DNA from: Erythrophleum ivorense
Lineage: Eukaryota > Streptophyta > Magnoliopsida > Fabales > Fabaceae
Assembly: GCA_026724425.1 (NCBI GenBank)
Contig: JAIUCV010000008.1
Coordinates: 26,427,470 to 26,491,469, forward strand
Reading direction: 5' to 3'
Length of the DNA stretch: 64,000 nucleotides
Numbering within the stretch: position 1 is the first letter of the stretch; every line of letters begins with the position of its first letter. Shown piece by piece: positions 37,663 to 49,853 of this stretch. The notes beneath the pieces are model-generated. The model was given only the letters and a program-made list of their open reading frames with translations, was not told where the DNA came from and searched no databases. Position numbers and translations under genes: made by a program.

Positions 37663-38394
37663 ATGTGGGTAAAGAAATTAGTTTACGAGAATAGGAGTCG
37701 TTTTGGAACTTATATTATAGATATACTTACAGGTAAATTAATGGAAATAGTAGATATCATGATTAGGAGGAGGATTAATTTTATGTACTTACAAGTAACA
37801 AAATGGCTAGGAGAAAAAGCAAGGGAATTGGACACCTCAAGTTTTAAATTCTGGTATACTAGCAAGACTAAATCTAGAAATGGGGTGGGTATAATTGTAG
37901 ATAAGTATTGGAAAAATGTTGTGATAGATGTAAAGACGTTAGAAGATAGACTTATAGTGTTACAATTTATAGTGGAAAGAGAAATTTTTAATATTATTAG
38001 TGCTTATGCATTACACATAAAGTTAGAAGAGTATTATAAAATAAAGTTTTTGGAGAATTTAAAAGGTCTAGTTCGGGGAATACCTTTAGGAAAGAAGATT
38101 TTCATAGAAGGGGATTTTAATAGTTATGTGGGAAGTATATTTAGATGTTATGAGGGTTTGTATAAGATATATAGTTTAGAAGAAATAAACACAGGAGATA
38201 AAACTATTTTAGAGTTTGCATTAACGTTCAATTTTACTATAGCCAACACTTGTTTTATGAAGTGCGAAGAATATCTTATCATATACAAAAGTGAGAGGAC
38301 TTACTCTCAAATTGATTTCTTTCTAATAATGAAAGTGGACAAAAAGCTTTGCATGGATTGCAAAGTCATATCTGGAGAGAGTTTGATTACTTAG
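37663..38394 (+). pseudogene. LINE endonuclease domain (APE-like), fragment
   Basis: A 243-codon open stretch. The order ILTGKLMEIVDIMIRRRINF, then LQVTKWLGEKA, then RNGVGIIVDK matches the start of plant RTE-type endonucleases. IIEGDFNS-like EGDFNS (about residues 149-154) corresponds to the catalytic GDFN motif, and SQIDFFLI (about 216-223) to the C-terminal part. The family normally has QE-T-K in the second motif; here it reads LQVTK, so the catalytic Glu is lost. The frame breaks shortly after with a stop. No intact start is present. Confidence 0.8.
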
Positions 38395-39049
38395 CGTAGG
38401 GTTTTGGTGATGAATGTTTGAATTAAGAGGAGAGTAAAGAGAAAAGACCAAAAATGAGATGCTAAAGATAAAGTGGTGACAATTGAAAGGTGATAAAGAA
38501 AAGAACTTGCAAAGAAGGATTTTGAAGAAAAGATCGTAGGAAATACAAGGAAGTACTAATAATACGTGGGACAAGATGGTTAAAGAGATTAGGAAAGTTG
38601 TAAAAGAGATACTCGGTGAATCTAAAGGTTATGGACTGGGGGATGAAGAATTTTGGTGGTGGAATACAAGCGTACAAGATAAGGTTAAAGTTAAATGAGA
38701 GTGTTATAAAGCGTGGTCTTTGTGTAGAAGTGAGAAAAAATTAAAAAAAATATAAAGTAACTAAGAAAGACACTAAGAAAGCGGTGAGTGAAACAAGAGT
38801 TAGACATTTGATGGGTTATATCAATTCTTAGGAATTAAAAATGGGGAAAGAAATATTTATAAGCTTACTAAAAGGATAGAAAGAAAGACAAGAGACGTAA
38901 ACCAAATGAAATACATTAATGATGAAAAATGGGGAGTCTTGGTCACAAAATAAGATATTAAGGAAAGTTGGAAGTATTATTTTCATAGTTTATTTAATGA
39001 AAGATACAAGATCTCATTGCACTCAGATATGCTAGACACTACAAAAATG

Positions 39050-40510
39050 ATTAAAATTAGACTTTTTATCATAAGATTCAAGAGTCAGAGGTAAAAAAAG
39101 CTTTATAGAAGATGGAGAATGGTAGAGTAATAAGACCAAATAATATACCTATTGAGGTGTGGAAGGGTTTAAGAGTAAAAGGTATAAGTTAACTCACAAA
39201 GTTGTTTAACAAGATTATAAGATCTAAGAGAATGCCAAACGAGTAGAGGAAAAGTATTTTAATTCTTATTTATAAGAACAAGGGGGACATATAAAATTAT
39301 ACAAATTATAGAAGAATTAAACTCATGAGTTACACTATGAAGTTATAGAAAAGAGTTATTGAGTGGAAATTAAGGCAAGAAATTTAAATTATAGAGAATC
39401 AATTTGGTTTTATGCCTAGAAGGTGATCGTGGAAGCAATATACTTGCTGCATAGATTGATAGAGAAATATCAAATGAATAAAAAGATTTACATATGGTTT
39501 TCATCGATTTGGAGAAGGCTTATGATAGGGTGTCAAGAAATGTTTTGTGAAAGGTTTTGGAGGAAAAAAGAAGTTCGTATTACTTATATTTGAGTAATTC
39601 AGGATATATATGATGGGGCTATAACTAATATGAAAACATAAGGTGGACCCACCAAAAATTTTCCCATAACTATTGGCCTGCACCAATTAGTCAACTTTAA
39701 ACTCCTATCTTTTTACTTTAGTTTTGAATGTACTTACTGAATATATTTAAGGGCCAGTGCCACAATGCATACTCTTTGCAGATGATATAGTTCTAGTTGG
39801 AGAGTTAAAAGAGGAAATAAATGAGAAGTTAGAGATGTGGAGACTAACTTTTGAAACACATGGATTCCATGTAAGTAGAAATAAAACAAAGTATATAGAA
39901 TGTAAGTTTAGCAAGAGGTGCACTACTTTTAGTGTAGAAGTGAAAATTGGAGAACATACGATACAATAAGTCACTTGGTTTAAGTATTTTAGATTTATTA
40001 TATAATATGACGGGAAATAGAAGATGATAACTATAGAATTCAAGTTGGGTGGATAAAATAGAGAAGTGATTCAGATGTTACGAATAGAAGAGTACCACTC
40101 AAGATTAAGCATAAATTTTATTGCATAGTTATAAGACTAGTAATGTTGTATGAAACTGAATGTTGGCTAATAAAAAGTAAAAAACTAATAAGAATAAATT
40201 CAATGTTGTATAGATGAGAATGTTGTGTTGGATAAATAGACATACCAAACAAAATAGAATTAGAAATGAATATACTAGAGAGAAAGTTGGGGTCGCACCA
40301 ATTGTGGAAAATATTGTAGAATCACGTCTTAGATGATTTGGACACGTGTGGAAAAGGCCTATAGAAACCCCAGTAAGGTGAGTAGATCAAATGGAGAGTA
40401 GTTCAATAATTAGAGGTAGAAAGAGACCAAAAAAAATTATAGGCAAAACTATTAAGAGAGATTTAGAATTAAATAGTTTATCTAAAGACATAATTCATAA
40501 CAGAACTTTA
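39050..40510 (+). pseudogene. LINE reverse transcriptase, fragmented
   Basis: Recognisable in pieces: RPNNIPIEVWKGL (about 39137), ENQFGFMPRR (about 39396), then CILFADDIVLVGEL (about 39769), the FADD catalytic motif. After that come KTKYIECKF and a C-terminal part with SFDPCGRPHL-like sequence at about 40517. Stops and frame changes occur every few dozen codons, so no functional RT can be made. Confidence 0.8.
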
Positions 40511-40980
40511 TGACATCGTTTGATCCATGTGGCCGACCTCACCTAGTGAAAAAAGACTTGTTGTTGTTGTTGTTATTTGTTGTTTGATATCACATTAGGG
40601 AAGATATATGACGTGAAAAGAGCAGTCTGACAGGGAAATTTGTGTGACTAATTGGTGAAGCTAGCATATTACTTATTTTTCCTCTTAATGTTTCTTCTGT
40701 AATCTGTGCCTTGTTTTTCTTTTTAGTGGTTTAATTGCTGTAGAATGACAAACAGAAATGGCACTTTGCCAATATTTTCCTTTTTTTTCCTTTTTCTTTT
40801 CCTCTCAATTATTTTATCATGCAGTTGAAATATTTTTTCAGGAGCATTAGTTCTTTTCAAATACTGTGACATTTCAAGGCAATAACTGTAAGGAAGCTTG
40901 GAGGTCTTTCTAGAAGAAACAGTTACTAATAGTTATTATTTTGCAACTACTGTGTGGAATGATCATTCAATTTGGATGTG

Positions 40981-43900
40981 ATGGAGGTCAGTGCAGTAAG
41001 TTCCCCTTCCAAAGGGTTGCCAACCTTGACACACACAACAACTGCAGATGATGGGAAAAAACCCGGTGAAAAGGCATATAGAAGTTCTCATACCAACGGG
41101 AAGCCAAATTTGAAGAATATTTCCACTTTTGTTAATCATGGTGAGTTATCACTGTAATTTAAATAATCAAATAAATACCTTTTTTTTTTTTGAAAAACCA
41201 TGTTTAGTTATCTCTTTGTAACTAAGGTACTGTACAAAAATCAATAAACGTAGCTTATTGGTATTTGTATTTATTGATGCTGATTATAAGGATGCTTCAA
41301 ATGTATACCTGAAGAAATCTGGGAAGAATTTGGTCTAGAGAACAGAAGAATAGAAGAACTAATTGGGTAACTTGATGATTTTTTTTTTAAAGGTTACCCC
41401 CAATTAGGCATTTGTTTGTATCAGACATCTGCCATATATGCAATCATTTGTATTATGCTCTACTGATTGATGCCTTTGTTAATAAAGATTATTACAAATT
41501 ATGACATTGGAAGCCTAGATGTCTAAGCAGTCAAAAACCAAAAGGGGAAGATGGAGGAAAGAAAATTAACTTTGTAATCTAGCACATACACACTTATTTA
41601 CTAATGTGTTGATGCGTTGGACATGGACTCTGCGTTGATGCATTGGCAACACATGTAAAAATGTCATGGTAAAAGATAATACATTTTAGGTTTGGACATG
41701 TGCCAGTGTTGGCTGCTATTTTATCTCTTTGTTTTTGGGTAAATTAATGAAAAAAAGAAGGTGAACCATCATTCTTCATGTTCAAATATAAATAAAGCAC
41801 ACAGAAAATATAACGCTTCTGTCATCAAGAAGAGAAGCAAGAAGAAAATAGAAAACCCAATCAGAGATGCTAAGGTGTGGATTTAGAAGACAATATAGTG
41901 CTTTGTCCACCTCATATCTTGGTATTTCCTTAGGTATCCAATCTTGGTGAACCAGCGTTGGAAGCTATCTTCTTCATCGAAGAAGGTAATAAAAATGATG
42001 ATGGTGAAGAGCAAATGAAGCTGGTTCTTGATAGTAACTTTTCCAAATATTTTGCTTATACATGATAGCTTGAATGGTATTGATTAACATCCTTCTATTT
42101 ACAGAAGTTATGGGAGAACCAATGGTTGGCTGTTGCTGGAAACAATCTATAAAAACTTCTTAGGAAATTGTTCCCCCAAAAAGAAAAAAATTGTTGGATT
42201 AAGGCGATGCTGGGAGGATTTTGTGAGAAAAAAAAGAAGAGAAAAGAAAAAGCCAATGAGTTGATAGCTCACATGGCACCATCCTTAGTCTTTAAAATTG
42301 AGGTGGTCTTGAATTTCTTGAGTTCACCTCCTATCCCTTAACCTTTTCCTACTCCCTACTCCATGGTAAAACACCTCTATCTATGTAAAAAGAAGAAAAA
42401 AGAAGAAAAAAAAGGTGGGGGGGGGGGGGGGGGGGGGACACAACGCTTAGGGAGACTCTTAATGGGTAGCTTTGTGACAAGTTGGGATCTAGGAAGCCAC
42501 TTCTGTTTTCTGGGGTTGTCAAACAGAAAATCTGAATTCTACAGTTATGATATATTATTTTTATGAGGATGCTCTGCCACTGGTATTTGATTTTCACAAC
42601 CAATTTCTTTGAATTCTTTTTGGATCATACACATTCTTCTTGAAAATTTTGTGACAAGAACTTTTTGGCTCTGGGAGACTGTGGTCTCTCTCTCTCTCTT
42701 TCTCTCTGGCCTTCAAAACATGAAATAACAATGGAAAATGCTTTTTGGGCATTTAAATCAATTGAAAAGAAATGTGTGTGGGTTCATGTTGAAATGTCAC
42801 TACAGTGTACCTACTGGTATTTGTATCCTAGACTTTTAAGTTTTATGCTCAGTCAATGTAATGGATTTTGGGATCTATGAATCTGAGTACTCCAATTATG
42901 TAGGTCATCGTGAGTTCATGACCATTTGACTGAGAGAGAATAAGCTTCAAATTGTTAACTCACTAGGAAGTAATGAATGGATTGAAAGAGAGAATAGAGT
43001 CATATTGTCATAATTATTCTTTTTCATTTTTCTAATTTCAATTTTTTTAAGTTTTTGTTGTTTAAAGCCTTATGTGGATGAATATATTATGCAGCTGCAA
43101 TTGCATGGCATGAGGAGAGAAGAAAGTGGGTTGGAGATAAGTCTCAACATCCCCCAAGAATGGCTAAAGATCCAATTATTAGGTATACTCTCCCCCATTG
43201 GTGAAATTGAATTTGTGAATCCGTGTCTAAAATCTGAGTATATTGTTGTTCTCTTGCTTGGAGGTTTAAACTAGTGTTTCTTTCGATGTTGTTTCTTGAC
43301 TGATAACAACAGCCTTCAGACCAATGACAACAAAACTGTTTAAGCTGTTTATTAGAATAACTAATCTCAGATCAACTTAACCTTAGCCCTTAGTGTTAGG
43401 GGATTGCTTATAGCTATATCAGGAAAATTAGTGACCTCCTAAACAAGTTCTCTTCTGCTCAGTTTTATCTAGGATTCTGGGTTCTAATCTGATGAAGTCC
43501 CACATTGGGTAGTTATAAGTAGTTCTTGTGGTATTTAAATGGCATAGTTCTTCCTCTTTACAAGCCAGTTTTGAAGGGTGGATTCCCCATACTTGCTTAG
43601 GTCTCTATTAATTGGTATCAAAGTTGAACCAACCTCCGCAGAATGGGCCCTCTACAGAGGGTGTAAACTGGAGGCTAGAGTGAGTGTTGTAGACTGCAGC
43701 TGTCGAGGACATCGGCTCTCTAGGGGCAGTGCTATGAAGGAGTCAGGTAGCCACTAGTAGTTCTTGTGGTACTTAAGTAGCATAATTCTTCCCTCTCACA
43801 AGCTGATTTTTAAGGGTGGGTTTCGTATAGTTGCTTAGGTCTCCACCACAATCCTTAGTTATACAATCACATTTTCTCGATCCGTGGACAAGTCCTATCT

Positions 43901-45231
43901 TCTGGGTGCTAATCCTTCTCAGTATATATCTTTCTTTCCATGTTCTTAAGCAGGCATGCTGTAGCAGTGAAAATGTTTATATTGATTAGTTGTGGGTAAT
44001 TTTTCCTCATCTGTTTTCTTTAATATTCAAGCCCCTCTCCTGGTATTTTTATACTTATTCTATGCATACTCTAAGTCAGCCTAATACTCATTCAATACCA
44101 AGTTTGAAAAATGGCTGATAACTTTAGTATTCCATGTTACTGGTTCTGCCTTTGTCATCGGTGACAATGTGACATTGAGTATGTACATCTGGTCCCTTGA
44201 TTTGCCAACTTATTTGGCCTCTTCTCAGGATCATAGGTGTAAATCTAGATGGAATGGTGATTTGCCGTGTTTACATTCTCTCATGTGAGAGGATAACATG
44301 ATAGTGTCATGTGAGGAGAAAAAATAGATATAGACTATATGAAACTTACTTTGAGTGGTGGATTCGATTTAAATGGTAGACCTTACACGTTTTCTCACAT
44401 GACATTGTCATGACATCCCCTCACGAGAGGATTCAGATCCTGATTTACCTCTGTTGGCATTTTTGTTTCTTTTCCTTTAGGGTGTGTTGGGATTGAGAAG
44501 AAAGGTTGAGAAGGAGGTCTAAATTTATCCTTCCCTTATCCAAGAATAACCTTAGGGAAAGGTGGTTAATTTAGGGATATTGCATAATATTAAACTTATG
44601 TTTGTAACAATTAAATGATAAATTTCAATTACAGCTATTTAAGACAGTTCTCTAAGCAATTTAACATATCGTTATTGCAGTTGGTCGACATCATATGAAG
44701 AGTTGCTTTCGACTAATGATCCATTTGCAGAGCCAATACCTTTACCGGTAAGATTCTATCTTATGCATGAACATGTATACGCCCTTATGCATGTCAAAAT
44801 CTTGAAGTAACACTTATAGATGATGCAGGGCAACTTTTATAAGGACAAAACCTGCATACATTTTTGCTGTTAAGTTCTTTTATAAAAACATAACATTTTA
44901 ACATTATTGCATCCTTGACTCCTTTTAAAAAGCAGTCTTATGACATATGGGAGAGAGAAAAATTCTGTAGCCTTCAGAATGAATGAAAATAGAATGATGA
45001 CATATAAACTGATGCTCATTAGGCATTTCTGTAGTTAGTATCTTTGCTAATTCATGTCATTGAAGATGGTTTTGTAGCTTTTACCTGCCATTACATTGTC
45101 TGGGTAGTTGATAGAAACCTAAAAAGCTTTTTCCTCTGCTCCATGGTGTTAATTCGGTGGATTGGTGGCTCTTGCAGGAGATGGTAGATTTCTTAGTTGA
45201 TATTTGGCATGATGACGGGCTCTTTGACTAG
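40981..45231 (+). CDS. Gag1-like clamp (former DUF4050) domain protein, spliced
   Basis: Four exons join in phase: 40981-41140, 43095-43182, 44681-44747 and 45178-45231, all with GT...AG introns, giving 122 residues. The N-terminal half is a Ser/Thr/Lys-rich, low-order stretch. The family signature starts at STFVNHAAIAWHEERRKWVG (about residue 49), continues with MAKDPIISWSTSYEELL, and ends PIPLPEMVDFLVDIW then DDGLFD. That order and the closing motif fit the plant Gag1-like clamp family, whose plant function is not established. The start at 40981 is the first ATG after an in-frame stop (40960). An upstream coding exon splicing into this exon is possible, since longer family members exist. 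The 1.95 kb and 1.5 kb introns carry a G run, a TRIM and a MITE. This is the only gene here that looks functional. Confidence 0.82.
42417..42437 (+). repeat. Poly-G run in intron
   Basis: 21 consecutive G residues preceded by an A/G-rich stretch, inside the first coding intron. Such a run can form quadruplex structures and is prone to length error. Confidence 0.9.
43490..43850 (+). mobile_element. TRIM (miniature LTR retrotransposon)
   Basis: Two direct repeats of about 120 bp, 43490-43610 and 43733-43850, share GTAGTTCTTGTGGTA and a TTGCTTAGGTCTC segment. The first is followed by a tRNA-Met type primer-binding site, TGGTATCAAAG (43613-43623). Only about 120 bp lie between the repeats and they code for nothing. 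It sits in the intron after the second coding exon of the Gag1-like clamp gene, in the same orientation. Confidence 0.8.
44235..44452. mobile_element. Fold-back MITE in intron
   Basis: Inverted arms of about 45 bp, at about 44275-44325 and 44388-44435, share cores TGTCATGTGAG / CTCACATGACA and GAGAGGAT / ATCCCCTC. The outer ends carry a second, weaker inverted match, AGGTGTAAATC / GATTTACCTC. No coding capacity. Target duplication and superfamily are unclear. Confidence 0.65.
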
Positions 45232-46973
45232 ATTGTTCGAAGTTTCAATTAATTGGCAACTAAAACAAGGACTCTGTAAAGCCTTTAACCTGCATTTATT
45301 TGCCACTTACTGATGACGATGGTTATAAGAGGGGGAGACTCTTGAGGATCATTACGTTAACCTTCTGGTATCAATTCTTTTTTCGGTGGGGAATATTAGT
45401 TCTCATTTATCTGAGAGTAAAATTAATAGATGTTTCGATCATTACACTTCTATAAGCAGTTTCTTAGTTATATGTTATTAGATTCTTCCATTTGTAATAT
45501 TTTTTTTTAACTCTCAGCCTTAAAGAAAAATCTCCTTTATCTATAATTATTTTATTACAAATTTTAAGAATAAATAAAAGATTAATTATTCTTTTGATTT
45601 CTATAGTTTCATTTAATTTTTAACTTGGTTCTTATACTTTAAAAATCTGTAAATCGAAGAAATGGATATTTGAAATCAGTTTTTTAACACCCAAGAACAA
45701 TTCGTATTAAGTGGCCTTCAAAGTTTGGTTTTCTGGCATCCAGTGGGCAAGACGTCACTGGCTATTCTTTTTAAGTTTTCAATCTCAGCATCTTGAACAA
45801 AGGAGAGAAGAAGGTAGAGTGAAATATAAAGCGCCATGAGGAAGATGAGATGCTGATTAATAAGATGCTCAATTGACAAAATAAATGATATATAAGTAAT
45901 AAAAATGCCACATGTCACGCACTCTAAGAATTAATGGGAGTATGTAATTAGGATTTATTTAGAATGTTATAAAAATTTTTGAATTTATTTTGGAAAAAAA
46001 ACTTTTATAGACTGATGTTAAATTCTAAATCTATTTTAAGGATCAAAGAAAGGTTTCAACCTTTTATTTTTCATTTTTTTTCTGCGTATATGGATAACAA
46101 TATTAAATTATATTTAATAAATTCATTAAGATAAATTATAATGGCCTTTAAAATAACTGATATAAGTTTTGTTTTGAGATATTTATACTCTCGATTAGAG
46201 GTGTAAACAATATGCATTTTGGGCCATGGAAGAATTCACAATTAAATTCTCCATATAATGGCTCAAAACCACTTCAAGTTAAAAATATGTTATTTCAATT
46301 CTGAAACGATTTATTATATTGCTACTTAACTATTTTGAGTGAATGCTGAAGGTTTATTCTACGTATAGCTTAACAATTTCATAATGTCATAAAATTATTG
46401 TTGAAGTTAAACAAGAATTCTTAATTTTTTTAAAAAATTATACAAATTTCAAGTAATTTCATAGGACTATGAAATTTTATACTTTTAATATTAAATTTTT
46501 TTAAATATAATATGTATTTCTTGTAAATAATTAAATAAAAATATCAAATATAGTTAAATAAATACCTATTTTGTTTATCCGAACAACTTAGTTTGATTCA
46601 ACTTATCCCTTCCGGACAAAGTTAATCCTACATGGGTTGGATTTCATCATCTAAATTCCGATAATTATAATGCATTACTATTTACAGTAATTACTTACAC
46701 TTATGCACTTTAATATATATTAGTTTTCATTTTAATTTATTTTTTAATAAAAAATCAGATTGTAAATTTTTTAATATTTTAAATATAATAAAAATTAGTA
46801 AGAAGTTAAATAATTTTTTTCACATTTTACATACACTTTAACTTTTTGATCATAGTTTATATTTTTAAAAAAATATTATTTAATTCTTTGCATTAATTGT
46901 GAGATTAGAAAATATGAATAAATTAAATATTAAAACATTAAAATGGGCCAAATTTATTTGGTCAATCTGTTTA
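45232..46973 (+). other. 3' UTR then AT-rich intergenic DNA
   Basis: The first few hundred bases after the stop are the likely 3' UTR of the Gag1-like clamp gene, with no single convincing poly-A signal. Beyond about 45500 the sequence is AT-rich. The minus-strand ORF at 45718-45918 has no recognisable content. Between about 45570 and 46070 the two edges are loosely inverted, which may be an old MITE, but I cannot fix its ends. Confidence 0.4.
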
Positions 46974-46982
46974 ACTCAGGAG

Positions 46983-47664
46983 CATGGTTAAAAAAATCAG
47001 ACTGGATTGGCCGGTTCGACCGAGAACCGATCCCTGGTCCAGTTCGATTACTTCAGAAAATCGGGCAACTACAAAACTGGTGGAGAACCGGTCAAATCGG
47101 TTGAAGAACCGGCCAAAACCAAGTTGAACCGATCCGTCCCAAATTCTTTTTTTTTTTGAATTTTTTCTTATATAATATAATAATTCATCTCAAATAAATT
47201 TAATAAATTAAAAATTAAAAACAAAAAAAGAGAAAAAATTTTAAATATAAATATTTTTTTAAAAAAGAGAGAATATAAAAATAATAAAATGTATATATTT
47301 GACTATTTTTTATACTTATTCTTTATTATGTTTATGTTTCATTTTTTAGTAACATTTCTCTATAATATCAAAGTATTTAACCAAAATTATTATTTATTAT
47401 TTATTTTTTAATAATAAGTAGAATCTTAATATAATTTAAAAATTATAAAATAATTTTTGTAATATCTTAAAAAAATATTAGATTAGTAATTAAGTATTTA
47501 GAATTTACTCATATTTATTTGTTACATTAAAATTTTAATATATAAAATTTTAAAAATATATATTTAATTATTACTGGTTCAACCACGATTCAACCATGGT
47601 TCAACCAATGAACCGTGAACCAGTACTTCACCGGTTCGATGACCGGTCCAGTTTTAAAAACATT
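46983..47664. mobile_element. Mutator-type MITE, 682 bp, with 9-bp duplication
   Basis: Bounded by the 9-bp direct repeat ACTCAGGAG (46974-46982 and 47665-47673), the duplication length typical of Mutator elements. Both ends carry long, imperfect inverted GC-rich blocks: ACTGGATTGGCCGGTTCGAC on the left, and on the right the complement of ACTGGACCGGTCATCGAACC. Inner CCGGTT and GGTTCAACC words repeat several times. The centre is very AT-rich and encodes nothing, so mobility would need a transposase from elsewhere. Confidence 0.78.
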
Positions 47665-47673
47665 ACTCAGGAG

Positions 47674-49853
47674 TTAGATTTTGATATTATTTAAAAACTC
47701 ATTTTAATTCAATCATTTCAAATCAGTTCATTTAACTTGTGAGTTAAACAAATTTATATAATTTATGGGTTGATTTTTTTTATTTCTAGGTTTAAAAAGT
47801 AAAAAAAAAAAGAAAAAAAATCAACTGGTAAGTTAAATTTTTAAACCTCAAAATTAAAATGACAAAATAAAAAAGAGAGGTTCTTGTTTTGGTGAGAGGG
47901 ACAAATTCGAGCTGATTTGGTTCGTAAAAAATTAAAAATGGAAAGAGAAAGAAAAGGAAAAAATATGATTTTGTAGATAAAAATATTTATAATATCCTTT
48001 TTTTAATAATTAAATAATAATTATTAAATAATAATTGAATAATAATTATAAGAATAAAATTAAAATTTTTTTAAAACTTTCTTTTTCCTTTCCTTTTTCA
48101 CTCCCCCAAAACTAAACGGGACACTAGAAATCATGTAATTCACTTTCTATGGACATCAGGGCTACTACTGTTCAAGGAACAAAAGCTTTTATGTAAAATT
48201 CTCTTTTTCAGCATACATGAGAAAGAAAAAAGGAAATATCAAAAGAAAGAAGGAATTGTCATAGAAATAAAATAAAAAATTCACAAAAGGAACAGGTGCA
48301 AAAATAATTGTAGGAGAAGTAATAAAACGTGAAATTCGAATAGAATGCATTTGAATTATAACACGTTGATCGAGGCAAAAAGTTGCCTTGTTGAAGGAGG
48401 CTGGAGAGCCTCTGGATTCAGAACCCAAGGTTTCGAATTTAGACGCTGCATGCAGCCTAGCCTACAGCCTTTGATGGAGGTGATGACCCAGTAAAAAAAG
48501 GGGGCTCGGGTCACACTACACAAGCAAGAAGGAGGAGAAGGGAAATTAACTATTTATGGGACATGTGGCAGTAAATAATTGGTGGAAAAAAATTTTGGTG
48601 CATTCTGATTGGCTCAAAAATAATATAATAGATGATGTTACAGTGAAATCACGAAAATGTCCTTTGTCATTTGTCTATAAGTTACAACCTCTCTTCACAT
48701 TTCCTCACCTCCACTCATTCTTTCTCTAAGTGTTCTTGAGAACTTTTCCTATTAAAATTCTCTTATTTTACTGTTTCAGTTGAAGTTCTGCTACAAAGTA
48801 GGAAAGAAGAGTTATAAAATTTATTAGTAAAGCTGTGTTTTGCAGCAAAATCTAAGATAAAATATATTTGTAATTTTATTTTTAATATAGCATTTTTTCT
48901 AGTATTAAAAGAAAAATATAAGTATATTGATAAATTTGTGTTATGATAATAATTTTTATTGTATTATGAAATATATGCATTTTTTGTTAGAGTTTTATGT
49001 CATAATGTTTAAGTGCATATATATGATTATTTGTTTGTTGTAATTTGTTTATTATTGTTGTTATTTTAGATTTATATAAATTGAAATATGAAATTGAAAA
49101 TTAGTTATTTTAGATTTTTTGTGTAATAATTTTTAGATTATTTATTGTTATTGTTACTTTAGTTAGAGGAAAAAATATGAAATAATAATGAGTTGAAATT
49201 AATTAAAAAAGAAAGAAAAATAAATAGAAATTTTTTATAAACATATTAGTAAAAAAAATAAATGAATTTATATATATGTGAAACGAAATATAATTTATTT
49301 TAACAATTACAACAACAGAGAAATAAGGAAATAATTTAAATAAGTGAAAAATAATTGTGAAACATTTAATATTAATAGTAAAAGAATAAATTCATATAGT
49401 TGGTGAAAATAGAAATATATGCTTTTATTAATAAAAAAATGTTATTATATATATTTTATATCAATAGTAACAAAAATAATATTAGGAGAAAAGAATTTAA
49501 ATAGTTAAAAAATAAGTGTACAAAATTTAATATCAAGAGTGAAAGAAAACAAATTGATATAGTGGGTGAAGAACTATATATGGTATATTAATAATTGTGA
49601 AAATTTTTATTATATATTTTATACTAATAAGTATAGAAAATAATGTTAGCATAAAAAATTTAAATAGCATAAAAAGCTATTTTAGTAGTTTAAAAAAGTT
49701 TAAATAGTTTACTAATAATAAAAGAAATAAAGTGATATGAAGTTATTTTAATAGTAATGAAAAAGATTTCATATTAAAAAAGGAAAAACGTTATGGTAAA
49801 ATAAAAAAGGTTATATAGTTGAAAAGTATGTTACAAGTATAACTATTTAGAGC
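47674..49853 (+). other. AT-rich DNA, including likely MULE leader
   Basis: No supported gene. The 79-codon minus-strand ORF at 48189-48428 has no family match. Around 48660-48760 a TCTATAAG box is followed by a pyrimidine-rich stretch, as in a plant core promoter and leader, which may belong to the MULE that starts downstream. From about 48850 to 49850 the sequence is extremely AT-rich, like an intron or flank. MULE terminal inverted repeats could not be located. Confidence 0.35.

Larger units (their letters stand above)
37549..40584 (+). mobile_element. RTE-type LINE, inactive
   Basis: A non-LTR retrotransposon with an endonuclease region, then reverse transcriptase, ending in a short (TTG)n tail (about 40557-40575). 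That tail is typical of plant RTE elements, which lack poly-A. Flanks TGATATCAACATT (37536-37548) and TGATATCACATT (40585-40596) are a target duplication differing by one base. Numerous stops and frameshifts show it is dead. It lies in the same orientation as, and just upstream of, the Gag1-like clamp coding exons, probably in a 5' intron. Confidence 0.88.

Noticed and set aside
41291..41366. A candidate second exon reading CIPEEIWEEFGLENRRIEEL with in-phase splice sites.
   Set aside because: It joins in phase with exons at 40981 and 44681, but the stretch at 43095-43182, read in another frame, restores the known family sequence (AWHEERRKWVG, then MAKDPIIS). That makes the earlier candidate a chance match.
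41934..42152. Candidate exons reading YPILVNQRWKL and KLWENQWLAVAG, ending in a stop, as an alternative 3' end of the same gene.
   Set aside because: The splice sites look good, but the result lacks the conserved Gag1-like clamp C-terminus that the exons at 43095, 44681 and 45178 supply. It could be a minor isoform at most.
43074..43274. ORF with the reading LEISLNIPQEWLKIQLLG as a separate gene.
   Set aside because: It is the wrong frame of the true exon 43095-43182.
48189..48428. 79-codon minus-strand ORF with an aromatic, hydrophobic C-terminal half.
   Set aside because: No family match, the hydrophobic part comes from an A/G-rich tract, and there are no supporting splice or promoter signals.
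48370..48460. tRNA-like GGTTTCGAATTTAGAC segment.
   Set aside because: It resembles a T-loop, but no matching acceptor stem, D-loop or anticodon arm could be fitted on either strand.
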